24,718 nt of DNA, from NCBI GenBank assembly GCA_023419055.1, contig JAEZYO010000645.1, positions 1 through 24,718 of the forward strand, in the 5' to 3' direction. A program made the translations under genes and the position numbers. Source of the DNA: Pseudomonadota bacterium (GTDB lineage Bacteria > Myxococcota > Polyangia > Polyangiales > Polyangiaceae). This document shows, in pieces, positions 8,079 to 15,243 of the stretch. The notes under the pieces were generated by a model that was given only the letters and a program-made list of their open reading frames with translations, was not told the DNA's origin and searched no databases. Position 1 is the first letter of the stretch. Each line of letters starts with the position of its first letter.

Positions 8079-8531
8079 TCACGGCGGATGAACGCCGTGC
8101 ACCTCTCGCAATTTCGGTTGATCTCGCACCAGCGCGAGCCGTAGGAGCGCGATGGCGTACTCGAGGCTGCGGCTCGACAGCGCTCCCGTGTGATCGAGGG
8201 TGACCGTGTAGGTCGCGGACAAAGACGGCACCACCCGCCACAGCGGGAAGCCGATCTCCGAGTTGAGCCGCTCGAGCGCGAGAGCGATCTCGGCGAGCCT
8301 GGCCTCGTCGACAGCGAGCGCGGACTGGGCGACGAAGCGCACCTGATCGTCGAGCCAGTAGACCGAGATCTCGAACAAGATCGCCTCCCCGATATCGAGG
8401 AGGATTTTGACGTGGTCCCGCCACCTGTACTTGAAGCCCCGCTCGCGAAGGTAAGCTGCGAGCCCCTGGAGATCCGAAATGAACACCCCGGGGTGCGGGG
8501 GCAAGACCGGTAGCTCCATGCGGGCCAGCAT
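8079..8531 (-). CDS. YbjN-like small protein, copy A
   Basis: First gene of the YbjN-HD-YbjN operon. I prefer the ATG at 8531 (M-L-A-R-M-E-L-P) because GGGAG (8541-8537) lies five bases upstream. The ATG at 8519 would match the M-D-L-P start of the paralogue at 7049-7492, but its nearest ribosome binding site is too distant. From residue 5 on the protein aligns with copy B over its full length, the most divergent part being about 15-45. It has the same VYWLDDQVRFVAQ and WRVVP...YTVTLDHTGALSS...LEYAIALLRLALVRD blocks, suggesting a YbjN-like fold. No catalytic motif, signal peptide or membrane segment is seen. The gap to the HD gene is 30 bases with no terminator-like hairpin, so co-transcription is likely. 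Sequence divergence of about half the residues suggests an old duplication kept for function. Confidence 0.75.
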   Translation of the reverse strand: MLARMELPVLPPHPGVFISDLQGLAAYLRERGFKYRWRDHVKILLDIGEAILFEISVYWLDDQVRFVAQSALAVDEARLAEIALALERLNSEIGFPLWRVVPSLSATYTVTLDHTGALSSRSLEYAIALLRLALVRDQPKLREVHGVHPP

Positions 8532-8574
8532 ACGAGCTCCCGCGACTGGCTGAAAATGGGCAGGATGGGTCCCC

Positions 8575-8985
8575 ATGAAGCGTGGTGTCGAGAGCCAGAC
8601 GGCGGTGCTGGTGTGCATGGCGAGGGCGCTCGCGCACGAGCGCACGGCGGACGCGGAGTTTTCGGATCCCACGGCGCTGAGGTCGACCACCCCGACTCGC
8701 AGCGCCAGAAGCGCGTCCGAGCAGCGCCACTCGGCCCACCACGTGGATCTGGGAAGGGGTCGTGATGTACCTCGCGTTACCCGAAATAGAATCGACCTCG
8801 AGGCGAGCCGCTGCGCTCCAATTTCACGCCCGAAGCCATGCGGTCGCTCCTCGAAGTTCCACTTCGGAGTCGACAGGGACGACGACCTGGGTTCGATCGC
8901 GCTCGAGCTCTCGCCCGAGCTCGCCAACGCGGCGCGCCGAATCCGGCACAACCGAGTGGTAGTGGCCAGTCGATTGCCGGCGTGA
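8575..8985 (+). pseudogene. Remnant of a class I SAM-dependent methyltransferase (TIGR00027-like)
   Basis: Conserved blocks of the family occur in order but in different frames and with most of the sequence between them lost. The start in one frame gives TAVLVCMARALAHERTADAE then FSDPTAL (8575-8680). A second frame gives EVDHPDSQRQKRVR (about 8679-8725). A third gives TWIWEGVVMYLALPEIEST (about 8741-8800). The second returns as FTPEAMRSLLE (8823-8855). The first resumes as FHFGVDRDDDLGSIALELSP and ends RRIRHNRVVVASRLPA with TGA at 8983-8985. An intact member is about twice as long. The SAM-binding Gly-rich loop and most of the core are missing, so no function remains. Deletions of this size rule out simple sequencing error. 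In life it would have methylated a small carboxylate or hydroxyl substrate. Confidence 0.75.
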
Positions 8986-9024
8986 GCTCCAGCCGGCGCG
9001 GTCTCTAGCGCGCACGCCGAAGGT

Positions 9025-9645
9025 TCAGGGCGTCGGGCAACAGTATTCGCCGTGCGCAACGGAGACGCAGTCGGAAGGCGCGGCCGACGAGACGCAGTAA
9101 TAGGCGTACGGCGTCGCCGGCTTCGACGCGCAGTTCTCCACGTCCTCGTCCGCTTCGCGCTCGCACGCGACTCCATCGACATAAAAGCAGGCGGTGAGGT
9201 CGTCCTCCTCCGCAACGCAGCCGTCCGTGACCAGTCGAATGATCCCGGCTTCGCAGTCGTATTCGGAGGTCGGTTCGCTCGACAAACAAGCGAAGTAGTC
9301 GACACCGAGACCGGCGCACACCGCCTCGTAATTGTTCGCGTAGCCGTCACACGTCTCCGGGCAGTCGACGCCACACTGCGCCGCGTACTTCTGGCAGAAC
9401 GAGCGACAAGCCGCCTCGTGGTCGGCGAGCGTGGCGCTGGCCGAACCCCCGCCGGAGCTCGACCCGCTGGCCCCACCTGGCGTCGAGCCGCCCGCGCTCG
9501 CGGCGCCACCAGCTCCGCCCGCGCTCGTCCCGCCACCCGTTCCCCCTGCCGACCCGTTTCCGGGCCCTCCACCTCCGTCATCGGCTTCGGTTCCGCACCC
9601 GAGGACAACCACCATGAGACCCACCATCACACCGTATTTTGGCAT
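9025..9645 (-). CDS. Cys-rich lipoprotein with Gly/Ser linker, unknown function
   Basis: A 206-residue lipoprotein. The chosen ATG at 9645 gives MPKYGVMVGLMVVVLGCG, a short signal peptide with lipobox VLGC (Cys17); the longer open frame upstream to 9801 is Arg-rich and unlikely. Residues 20-70 are a Gly/Ser/Ala linker. The C-terminal 130 residues (from ATLADHEAAC) have about sixteen cysteines in patterns such as CRSFCQKYAAQCGVDCPETC, and end in YCCPTP. This looks like a small disulfide-bonded domain of the kind common after such linkers in myxobacterial genomes. The family is not recognised. It diverges from the slyD-like gene, so the 170 bases between 9646 and 9815 hold both promoters. It is most likely outer-membrane anchored and surface or periplasm exposed. 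Confidence 0.75.
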   Translation of the reverse strand: MPKYGVMVGLMVVVLGCGTEADDGGGGPGNGSAGGTGGGTSAGGAGGAASAGGSTPGGASGSSSGGGSASATLADHEAACRSFCQKYAAQCGVDCPETCDGYANNYEAVCAGLGVDYFACLSSEPTSEYDCEAGIIRLVTDGCVAEEDDLTACFYVDGVACEREADEDVENCASKPATPYAYYCVSSAAPSDCVSVAHGEYCCPTP

Positions 9646-9815
9646 TGGGTGCTGATTGTCACCTTCTGGGGAAAGCTGGACAACTATCGCGCGTTCCTTC
9701 GAAAGATCGCGACGCTCGGAGCGCGGGCTCGACCCCGAAAGGAGAAACCCTCGTAAAGATGCCCCGCCCCGTTTGGCGTGGCCGCGAGCGCGGAAAGGCA
9801 TTAGGTCATCCGCCC

Positions 9816-10322
9816 ATGTCCGAAAACCTGCTCATCGCCGACGGCCTCGTCGTCGTCCTCAAGTACACGCTCAAGTCCGACGAGGGAGAGGTGCTCGACG
9901 CCTCAACGGCGGATGATCCGATGGCCTACCTGCACGGCGCGGACAACATCGTTCCGGGTCTCGAACGAGCGCTCACCGGCAAGACGGCGGGCTACGCCGG
10001 TAAGGTGAGCGTGGCTCCCGAGGACGGCTACGGCGAGCGTGAAGACCTCCCGCTGCAAAAGGTGCCGCGCGGCGCGTTCCCTGCCGACGCCGAGATCGAA
10101 GCCGGCATGCAGTTCTTCGTCGAAGGACCAAACGACGAGCATGCGCCGATCTGGATCGCGAAAATCGAAGGCGATCAGGTCTTCATCGACCAGCAGCATC
10201 CGCTCGCGGGCAAGACGCTGCATTTCGACGTGGAAGTGCTCAAGGTCCGCGCCGCGACACCGAACGAGCTGAGTCACGGCCACCCGCACGGCGCCGACGG
10301 CCACGACCATCACCATCATTGA
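9816..10322 (+). CDS. slyD: SlyD-type FKBP peptidyl-prolyl cis-trans isomerase
   Basis: A 168-residue cytoplasmic protein without signal peptide. The FKBP core opens with LVVVLKYTLKSDEGEVLD (11-28). NIVPGLERALTGKTAGYAGK (44-63) is the characteristic FKBP segment, and PEDGYGERE (69-77) leads into the insert-in-flap domain (about 72-130) that gives SlyD proteins chaperone activity. FDVEVLKVRAAT closes the fold. The C-terminus is His-rich (HGHPHGADGHDHHHH, 154-168), as in metal-binding SlyD proteins that bind nickel or zinc. The role is proline isomerisation, folding of nascent chains and perhaps metal handling. The ATG at 9816 begins the domain properly; the frame is open to 9639 but the extension looks non-coding. 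A strong hairpin follows at 10341-10363. Confidence 0.92.
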   Translation: MSENLLIADGLVVVLKYTLKSDEGEVLDASTADDPMAYLHGADNIVPGLERALTGKTAGYAGKVSVAPEDGYGEREDLPLQKVPRGAFPADAEIEAGMQFFVEGPNDEHAPIWIAKIEGDQVFIDQQHPLAGKTLHFDVEVLKVRAATPNELSHGHPHGADGHDHHHH

Positions 10323-10340
10323 CGCCCGATAGGCCCTGAA

Positions 10341-10363
10341 CGCGTCTCCGAATACCGGACGCG
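10341..10363 (+). terminator. Hairpin downstream of the slyD-like gene
   Basis: CGCGTC-T-CCG pairs with CGGACGCG around an AATAC loop, giving nine base pairs with one bulged T. It starts nineteen bases after the stop. There is no T-tract, which is common in high-GC genomes, so it could also be an mRNA end-stabilising structure. Confidence 0.4.
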
Positions 10364-10407
10364 CGCGCCTAACGGGCCGATGGAGCGGTTCTTGCTGGAA
10401 GCGCGCC

Positions 10408-11024
10408 ATGCGCCTTCTTCTCTTGGTATTGGGGGTCACGGTGTTGCTCGTCGGCGCCACCGTGACGCCCGCCCGTGCCGCTCCGGATACAGTCGACGTC
10501 GACGGCGCCGATTCAGCGCCGTTCGCGAGTCCGGCGTGGGACCTTCGGCGCCTCATTCTGGCGGCACAACTCGGCTTCGCCTCGCCCGGGGGGCTCGTCG
10601 GCGTGGAGGCGGAGGTCGGTGTGGCTCCGTGGTTATCGATGGGTGCCGGCACGGCGCCGTCGCTGAAGGGCGACCTCGAATTTTCGAGCCAAGTCGGTTT
10701 TGGGCGACCCCGCGTTTCCTCTTCGATTCTTCGGCGTTCGGAGCGGACCTGGGTTTCTCGATGGGATCGTACGAGGAGCCAGCGCTTCTCGACGAACACG
10801 CCCCGTCGAAGGCTCACGACGACGCGACGTGGCTCAACGCCGCCGCGCGCTACCACTACCTGAGCGACGGCGGCTTTTCCTTCCGCAGCTTTCTGGGTGC
10901 TGCCGTACTCGCCAACCCCGGGGGCGGGCGGTGCACCGACGGAGCGGACCCGGTGGAGTGCGACAGGCTGACGCTCGGGTTCATCGGCGCGGCGGTCGGG
11001 TACGCGTTTTACACCGGTTCCTGA
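10408..11024 (+). pseudogene. Outer-membrane-like protein broken by one frameshift
   Basis: The first frame starts with MRLLLLVLGVTVLLVGATVT and a likely cleavage after ARA, a good signal peptide, and reads sensibly through VGVEAEVGVAPWLSMGAG to about 10700. It then turns into Arg/Ser-rich text and runs on to 10863. From about 10700 a second frame takes over with FWATPRFLFDSSAFGADLGF, RYHYLSDGGFSFRSFLGAAV and DRLTLGFIGAAVGYAF, ending at 11024. The alternating pattern and the final YAF suggest a small beta-barrel or related envelope protein of about 205 residues. A single missing base in the GGTTTTGGG run near 10700 would rejoin the halves, so this is either a recent mutation or an assembly indel. 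The family is not recognised. Confidence 0.65.
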
Positions 11025-11089
11025 AGGTTGAAATGTGTAGCCGCCCCGATGCAGCCGTGCGCAATTTCACCCCGAAGGATTGATGAGCC

Positions 11090-12310
11090 ATGAATCGACC
11101 GCGTCGTTCGAAGCTTGGGGTGTCGTGGTGGATGTTCGGAGCGACGCTCCTCTCGTCAGTGGTGCCACTCGCTTGCGGAGACGATGACGACCCGAGCACG
11201 CCTGGCAGTGGGAGCAGCGCCGGCGTGGGGGGAAAGGATGGCACCACGGCGTCCGGTGGAAGTTCGAGCGGGGCGCCTGGCGATGCCGGACAGGGAGGCG
11301 AAACGCCGGCGGCTGGTGGATCGGCGGGCGCTACCGGCGGCGGCGAGACGGGTGGAGAGGGCGGAGCCATCGGCGGTCAAGGTGGTCTCGGCGGGGACGG
11401 AGGCGACGGCGAAGCGGGGCAGGGAGCGGGCGGCATGCCCGAGCTCGTCAATATCGTCGGCGACGGCTGGGACAGGTCTCAGCGCACGTGGGCGCCCGAC
11501 AAATTGTTCGACGGCGGCGGCTGGCCGTGGTCACCGATCAGCCCGACCGGGTGGGCTCAGTACGAGTTCCTCGTGAAGCCGGCGAGCATCCAATCTTACG
11601 GGTTGGTCTCCGGAAGCGACACCCCAGAGCAAGATCCACGCAGCTGGGTCCTGCTCGGCAATGACACCGGCCCCGACGCAGACGAGGCGAGCGACAGCGA
11701 ATGGACGATCCTCGACTCGCGCAGCGACCAGGGCCCGTTCGCGGAGCGCAACACCCTCTACACGTTCGACGTGTCGACTCCCGGCTCCTTCAAGTTCTAT
11801 CGCCTGAAAGTGACCGCGAACAACGGCGACGCGAGACTGAAGATCGCTGAGCTCGAGCTCTACGCGACCCCCGGTGTGAACGCCATCGACGGGGTGCGCG
11901 CGACGGGGTTCCCGCTCTACGCGGAAGGTCCGAATCGCCTGTACGACCGCGATCCCGAGACCAAATTCTACACCACCTTTGCGGACACCTGGGTGCAGTA
12001 CGAGCTCCGCGCCGCGACGGCTCCGGTCGAGGCCTACGCCATCGTCACGGCCAATGACGTCCCGGAGCGTGATCCGCGGAGCTGGAAGTTACTCGCCAAC
12101 GACACCGGCCCGGACGCGAACGACGCGAGTGACAGTGAGTGGACCGTGCTCGACACGCAGACCGATCAGGGGCCGTTCCCCGAGCGCAAGCAGCGCTACA
12201 CGTACCCGATCGAAAATCCTGGCACGTACAAGTTTTATCGCTTGAAGGTCGAGAGCTCGAACGGCGCTCCGGCGCTCCAGTTCTCCGAGTTCGAGCTCCT
12301 CGCCCGCTGA
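11090..12310 (+). CDS. Lipoprotein with two tandem F5/8 type C (discoidin)-like domains
   Basis: A 406-residue lipoprotein. The signal peptide has lipobox PLAC (Cys29), followed by an acidic stretch and a Gly-rich linker (about 38-115). Two tandem repeats follow, about 122-260 and 261-406. Each has a W(A/V)QYE strand, then DPRSWxLLxNDTGPDA(D/N), SDSEWT(I/V)LD, SDQGPF or TDQGPF, and FYRLKV, and ends near a hydrophobic strand with ELELYA or EFELLA. This order, especially DPRSW and KFYRLKV, is that of F5/8C or discoidin domains, beta-sandwiches that bind sugars or lipids. No catalytic domain is present, so it is probably a surface binding protein. The repeats have diverged, so this is an old internal duplication. 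GAAGGA about ten bases upstream of ATG 11090 serves as ribosome binding site. Ligand unknown. Confidence 0.8.
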   Translation: MNRPRRSKLGVSWWMFGATLLSSVVPLACGDDDDPSTPGSGSSAGVGGKDGTTASGGSSSGAPGDAGQGGETPAAGGSAGATGGGETGGEGGAIGGQGGLGGDGGDGEAGQGAGGMPELVNIVGDGWDRSQRTWAPDKLFDGGGWPWSPISPTGWAQYEFLVKPASIQSYGLVSGSDTPEQDPRSWVLLGNDTGPDADEASDSEWTILDSRSDQGPFAERNTLYTFDVSTPGSFKFYRLKVTANNGDARLKIAELELYATPGVNAIDGVRATGFPLYAEGPNRLYDRDPETKFYTTFADTWVQYELRAATAPVEAYAIVTANDVPERDPRSWKLLANDTGPDANDASDSEWTVLDTQTDQGPFPERKQRYTYPIENPGTYKFYRLKVESSNGAPALQFSEFELLAR

Positions 12311-12316
12311 GTCGCG

Positions 12317-12343
12317 AACGAACTAGAGCTCCCGCCGTTCGTT
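12317..12343. other. Inverted repeat between two lipoprotein genes
   Basis: AACGAAC (12317-12323) and GTTCGTT (12337-12343) are perfect inverted repeats of seven bases around a thirteen-base spacer, in the 40 bases between the F5/8C-like gene and the next start. It could be a weak terminator or an operator. There is no T-tract. Confidence 0.3.
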
Positions 12344-12350
12344 GGGCATA

Positions 12351-13463
12351 ATGCCGACGATGAGCGGGACCGTCGGGCGAGTTCGCGTTGGTGTTGTCGT
12401 GCTTTCGTGCGTCGTGAACCTCGGCGCCTGCGGAGGTGACGATGACGAGGGTGGGAGCTCGAGCGGTTCAGGCGCCTCCGGCGGAGTCCCTCCGGAGGCT
12501 TCTGGCGGCACCGTGAACAGCGCCGGTTCTTCCGGGGCGGGCACCGGCGCGACGTCATCCGGCGGTAAGGGGGGCGCAGCGGGGTCGTCGGGCGGCACCG
12601 GTTCGTCGGGAGCGAGCGGCGCGGAGAGCGGCGGCACCTCCGCCGGAGGTGTCGGCGGCGGCGGCACTGAAGACGCGGTGGACGCTTTCGGGATCTCGCA
12701 ACTCCATCCCTCGGCCCCCGGCGGCGCGGAGTGGACCTCCGAGCACTGGGCGGACGGCGACGCTTACTCGATCACCGAGCGCATCGACGAAAACGATCCG
12801 CTCGGCCTCTCTGGGATGCGCGGCACCGGGACGCTCGAGGTCACCGGGGACGGAGAGCTCGTCATGGGCGGCTCGCAGCCACGCATCTACGTCTACCCGG
12901 CCGAAAAAGCCTCTTGGCAGAACATCGAGGTCACCGTCTATTACCAGCGGGTAGACGACGACGCGACCGCGTACGCTGGACTCGTAGTGGGCGTCCGGAG
13001 CGGGCCCGACGGACACACCACCGAGACGGCGTGCGACGCCCACACCTACTACGCGAGGTTACGCCACGACGGGGCGATCGACTTCGAGAAGGAGCTGAAG
13101 CATCCGGCTAGCAGCACGGGGAGCCGAATCGAGCCCGAAGAGGTTTGGCCTCCAGACGGTGCTTTGCCCACGGGTGAATGGATCGGCTGGAAGTTCGTGA
13201 TCTACAACCTGACTTCGTCGAGCGTGGCCCTCGAGTCGTATCGCGACCTGACGCTCGGACAAGACGGCGGAGATTGGCAGCTGATGAACGAGCTCGTCGA
13301 CGACGGAGGTTGGTCGGTCGAGACCGACTGCGCCGAGCACGAGCCGGTCGACGGTGAATCGGACTTGATCGTCACGGCGGGTGGAGCCGTGCTGGTTCGG
13401 AATACGAACGCCGTCGAGGCGCGTTATCGCTGGATGTCGATACGCGAGATCGAAGCACCGTAG
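12351..13463 (+). CDS. Lipoprotein with Gly/Ser linker and jelly-roll-like domain, unknown function
   Basis: A 370-residue lipoprotein from the ATG at 12351 (an in-frame ATG at 12360 and TTG at 12342 are also possible; none has a strong ribosome binding site). The signal peptide ends in lipobox NLGAC. A Gly/Ser/Ala linker of about 75 residues follows. The remaining 260 residues are beta-rich: GTGTLEVTGDGELVMGGS, RIYVYP, WQNIEVTVYYQRVDDD, TAYAGLVVGVRSG, HTYYARLRHDGAIDFEKE, GEWIGWKFVIYNL and VEARYRWMSIREIE. This resembles a concanavalin-like or polysaccharide-lyase-like jelly roll such as those binding or cutting sugars, but no catalytic motif can be named, so a carbohydrate role is inference. 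It lies three bases before the next gene and probably forms an operon with the two paralogues that follow. Confidence 0.7.
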   Translation: MPTMSGTVGRVRVGVVVLSCVVNLGACGGDDDEGGSSSGSGASGGVPPEASGGTVNSAGSSGAGTGATSSGGKGGAAGSSGGTGSSGASGAESGGTSAGGVGGGGTEDAVDAFGISQLHPSAPGGAEWTSEHWADGDAYSITERIDENDPLGLSGMRGTGTLEVTGDGELVMGGSQPRIYVYPAEKASWQNIEVTVYYQRVDDDATAYAGLVVGVRSGPDGHTTETACDAHTYYARLRHDGAIDFEKELKHPASSTGSRIEPEEVWPPDGALPTGEWIGWKFVIYNLTSSSVALESYRDLTLGQDGGDWQLMNELVDDGGWSVETDCAEHEPVDGESDLIVTAGGAVLVRNTNAVEARYRWMSIREIEAP

Positions 13464-13466
13464 ACG

Positions 13467-13988
13467 ATGCTGGCCCACGCGAAGAATCCTCATGTGAAGC
13501 GGACGGCGCTCATCTTCGCCGGGCTACTTCCGCTCGTGCTCACTCGGCAGGCGCTGGCTCACCTTCCGGTGCCCGACCACACCTTCAACGCGGGGCCGAC
13601 CTTCGCCTATGCCCATGCGCCTGTCGTCGATGGTGGGTTCGTTTATGGTGTGGACGTCGCCGGAACCTACGGTCTCTGGTGGGGAGGCGTGGGTGCGCGC
13701 GTCTTCGAAACGTTCGAGGCCGACGAGCGCAAGGTCCTGCCCTATGTCGAGGCGGGCCTGTTCTTGTTCCTCAACGTCGGGGGTGGCTACACTTTGGATA
13801 CTGCGCCGCGCTCGGCGAGCCTTTCGGGACCGCACTTCTTCATCGGATTGCCGGTACCGCTCGCGAAGGTGCAGAGAAGCGCGAGCAGCGACCTCTTCTA
13901 CGCCGAACCGTACTACCGCGCGACCTACGCCGACGTCGGGACGCTGCATGAGGTCGGCGCCTTCGTGAAGTGGACGAGCTTCATGTAA
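13467..13988 (+). CDS. Exported protein, first of a tandem paralogous pair
   Basis: A 173-residue protein three bases after the preceding lipoprotein gene. The signal peptide is VKRTALIFAGLLPLVLTRQALA, with cleavage near Ala-His. An alternative GTG start at 13494 would give exactly that start; the ATG at 13467 adds nine residues. The mature part is about 140 residues of short amphipathic strands: FNAGPTFAYAHAPVVDGG, FVYGVDVAGTYG, RVFETFEADERKVLPYVEAG, LFLFLNVGGGYTLD, LSGPHFFIGLPVP, FYAEPYYRATYADVGTL. It is probably an outer-membrane-associated barrel or lipid-binding barrel. The downstream gene at 14014 is a close paralogue. Family not recognised. Confidence 0.7.
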   Translation: MLAHAKNPHVKRTALIFAGLLPLVLTRQALAHLPVPDHTFNAGPTFAYAHAPVVDGGFVYGVDVAGTYGLWWGGVGARVFETFEADERKVLPYVEAGLFLFLNVGGGYTLDTAPRSASLSGPHFFIGLPVPLAKVQRSASSDLFYAEPYYRATYADVGTLHEVGAFVKWTSFM

Positions 13989-14013
13989 TCCACCCGTGTG
14001 ATAGGTTCAGGGG

Positions 14014-14496
14014 ATGCGGACAGGGTGCCTGGTGGTGGCGGCAGCGCTCGCGACGTTGGTCTCACGGCAGGCACAGGCCGACTTACGTCTGCCGGACGAC
14101 CAAGTCACTCTTGGGCCGACGTTCGCGTACGCCTACGCGCCGGAGCTCGAGGGAGCGCTCGTGTACGGCGTGGACGCGGCGGCCGTCTACGCCATCGCCT
14201 GGGCAGGCGGAGGCGTCCGCGTGTTCGAGTCGTTCGACGCGGATGAACGCACCGTCCTACCGTACCTCGAAGTCGGGCTCTGGCTCCTCGTCAACGTGGG
14301 CGCAGGGTACACGGTGGATACGAGCGGGCGAGACGCCCTTTCGGGGCCACACTTCTTCATCGGCGTCCCCATCCCGGGCATCAAGGACACGTTCGACGGC
14401 CTGCTCTACGTCGAGCCCTACTATCGGGCGACGTACGCGAGCGTAGGCACGCTGTACGAAGGGGGCGCCTTCGTGAAGTGGGGCAGCTGGAAATAG
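14014..14496 (+). CDS. Exported protein, second of a tandem paralogous pair
   Basis: A 160-residue protein with signal peptide MRTGCLVVAAALATLVSRQAQA, probably cut after AQA. It aligns over its whole mature length with the protein at 13467: LGPTFAYAYAP, YGVDAAAVYA, ESFDADERTVLPYLEVGLWL, LSGPHFFIGVPIPG, EPYYRATYASVGTLYEGGAF and VKWGSWK. The two are separated by 25 bases. The conserved DADERxVLPY and LSGPHFFIGxPxP blocks would make a good seed for a family search. The strand-rich, charge-poor composition again suggests an envelope beta-barrel. Family unknown; paralogy is certain. Confidence 0.75.
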   Translation: MRTGCLVVAAALATLVSRQAQADLRLPDDQVTLGPTFAYAYAPELEGALVYGVDAAAVYAIAWAGGGVRVFESFDADERTVLPYLEVGLWLLVNVGAGYTVDTSGRDALSGPHFFIGVPIPGIKDTFDGLLYVEPYYRATYASVGTLYEGGAFVKWGSWK

Positions 14497-14503
14497 ACCG
14501 AGC

Positions 14504-14911
14504 TCAGTACAGGTCGCAGTTGTGATCGAGCGCGCTACAACCTTCGACCAACTCCGCGCACTCCCAGCCGTCACGAGCTTCTTCCGTGCTCTCCGCAATG
14601 TCGTCACCGCCGAGCTCCACGCCGGCGAGGCAGCTACCGAGACAATCGTTGCACGTGAGAGACGCGAGGTCGGAGTCGTCGTCAGTCGCCTTACACGCCA
14701 TGACGTGATTGCAGGCCGCGGAACAGTCGATACCCCACTCGTCGTTGTACACGTCGGGCTCACAGGTCTCGATCTCCCCACGCTCACCCTCCACGGTGCT
14801 CACGGAAGAGTGGCACCCCGACGCGACCACCATTTGGATCAGCGCCAGAGATGCTGACACGACTGTCAGGGTTCGCGAGCCTTGCCTCCACCAAGCGCGG
14901 GAAATCTTCAT
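14504..14911 (-). CDS. Small Cys-rich lipoprotein, unknown function
   Basis: A 135-residue lipoprotein from ATG 14911. MKISRAWWRQGSRTLTVVSA and a further hydrophobic stretch end in lipobox VASGC. The open frame upstream to 15085 is Arg/Ala-rich and unlikely to be translated. The mature part is acidic and has nine or ten cysteines after the lipobox, including DCSAACNHVMAC and TCNDCLGSC, and ends CSALDHNCDLY. The spacing suggests a small disulfide-bonded domain similar in style to the protein at 9025-9645, though without clear homology. It is convergent with the paralogue at 14014-14496, seven bases apart. No ribosome binding site is obvious, so the start is the weakest part of this call. Confidence 0.65.
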   Translation of the reverse strand: MKISRAWWRQGSRTLTVVSASLALIQMVVASGCHSSVSTVEGERGEIETCEPDVYNDEWGIDCSAACNHVMACKATDDDSDLASLTCNDCLGSCLAGVELGGDDIAESTEEARDGWECAELVEGCSALDHNCDLY

Positions 14912-15177
14912 AGTTGCGGCAGCGCAACGCAAGAAGCGCGCCATGCTCTTCGAAGCGCCGTCGTCACGACCGAACGCGACGGCGGCCGCAAGGGTTGCCC
15001 TCACCACGGGGACAGGACGCCGTGACGCCGACAAGCAATTAGCGCCGGCAGTGGGAGCAACTGGGCCGCGAGACCCGTGAGCCACGCTTCGCGCGTCTCG
15101 GGATGACGCACTGATTTCGCATTCTTAATCTTCGGCGCAGAACTCGAATGACACTTCGAAGAAGCCTAGTTTCACAC

Positions 15178-15206
15178 TTGATGATCTTTCATCGATTCGC
15201 TAGAAG
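15178..15206 (+). promoter_or_regulatory. Candidate sigma-70 type promoter for the small lipoprotein gene
   Basis: TTGATG (15178-15183) and TAGAAG (15201-15206) are separated by exactly 17 bases, each matching four of six consensus positions. Placed 38 bases before the ATG at 15244 in a locally AT-rich patch, it is the best promoter candidate I see in the window. Confidence 0.4.
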
Positions 15207-15230
15207 CGGAGCCTGGGCATTGCACTGAAT

Positions 15231-15238
15231 GGAGGAGG
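15231..15238 (+). promoter_or_regulatory. Strong ribosome binding site before ATG 15244
   Basis: GGAGGAGG lies five bases before the ATG at 15244. It excludes the in-frame ATG at 15229, which would place the site inside the coding region. Confidence 0.7.
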
Positions 15239-15243
15239 AAAGC

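Larger units (their letters stand above)
14912..15243. other. Divergent intergenic region
   Basis: About 330 bases lie between two divergently transcribed lipoprotein genes. The left part is Arg-rich pseudo-open frame with no coding character. The right part is locally AT-richer (around 15115-15210) and contains the promoter-like element at 15178-15206 and the ribosome binding site at 15231-15238. Nothing else is recognised. Confidence 0.5.
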
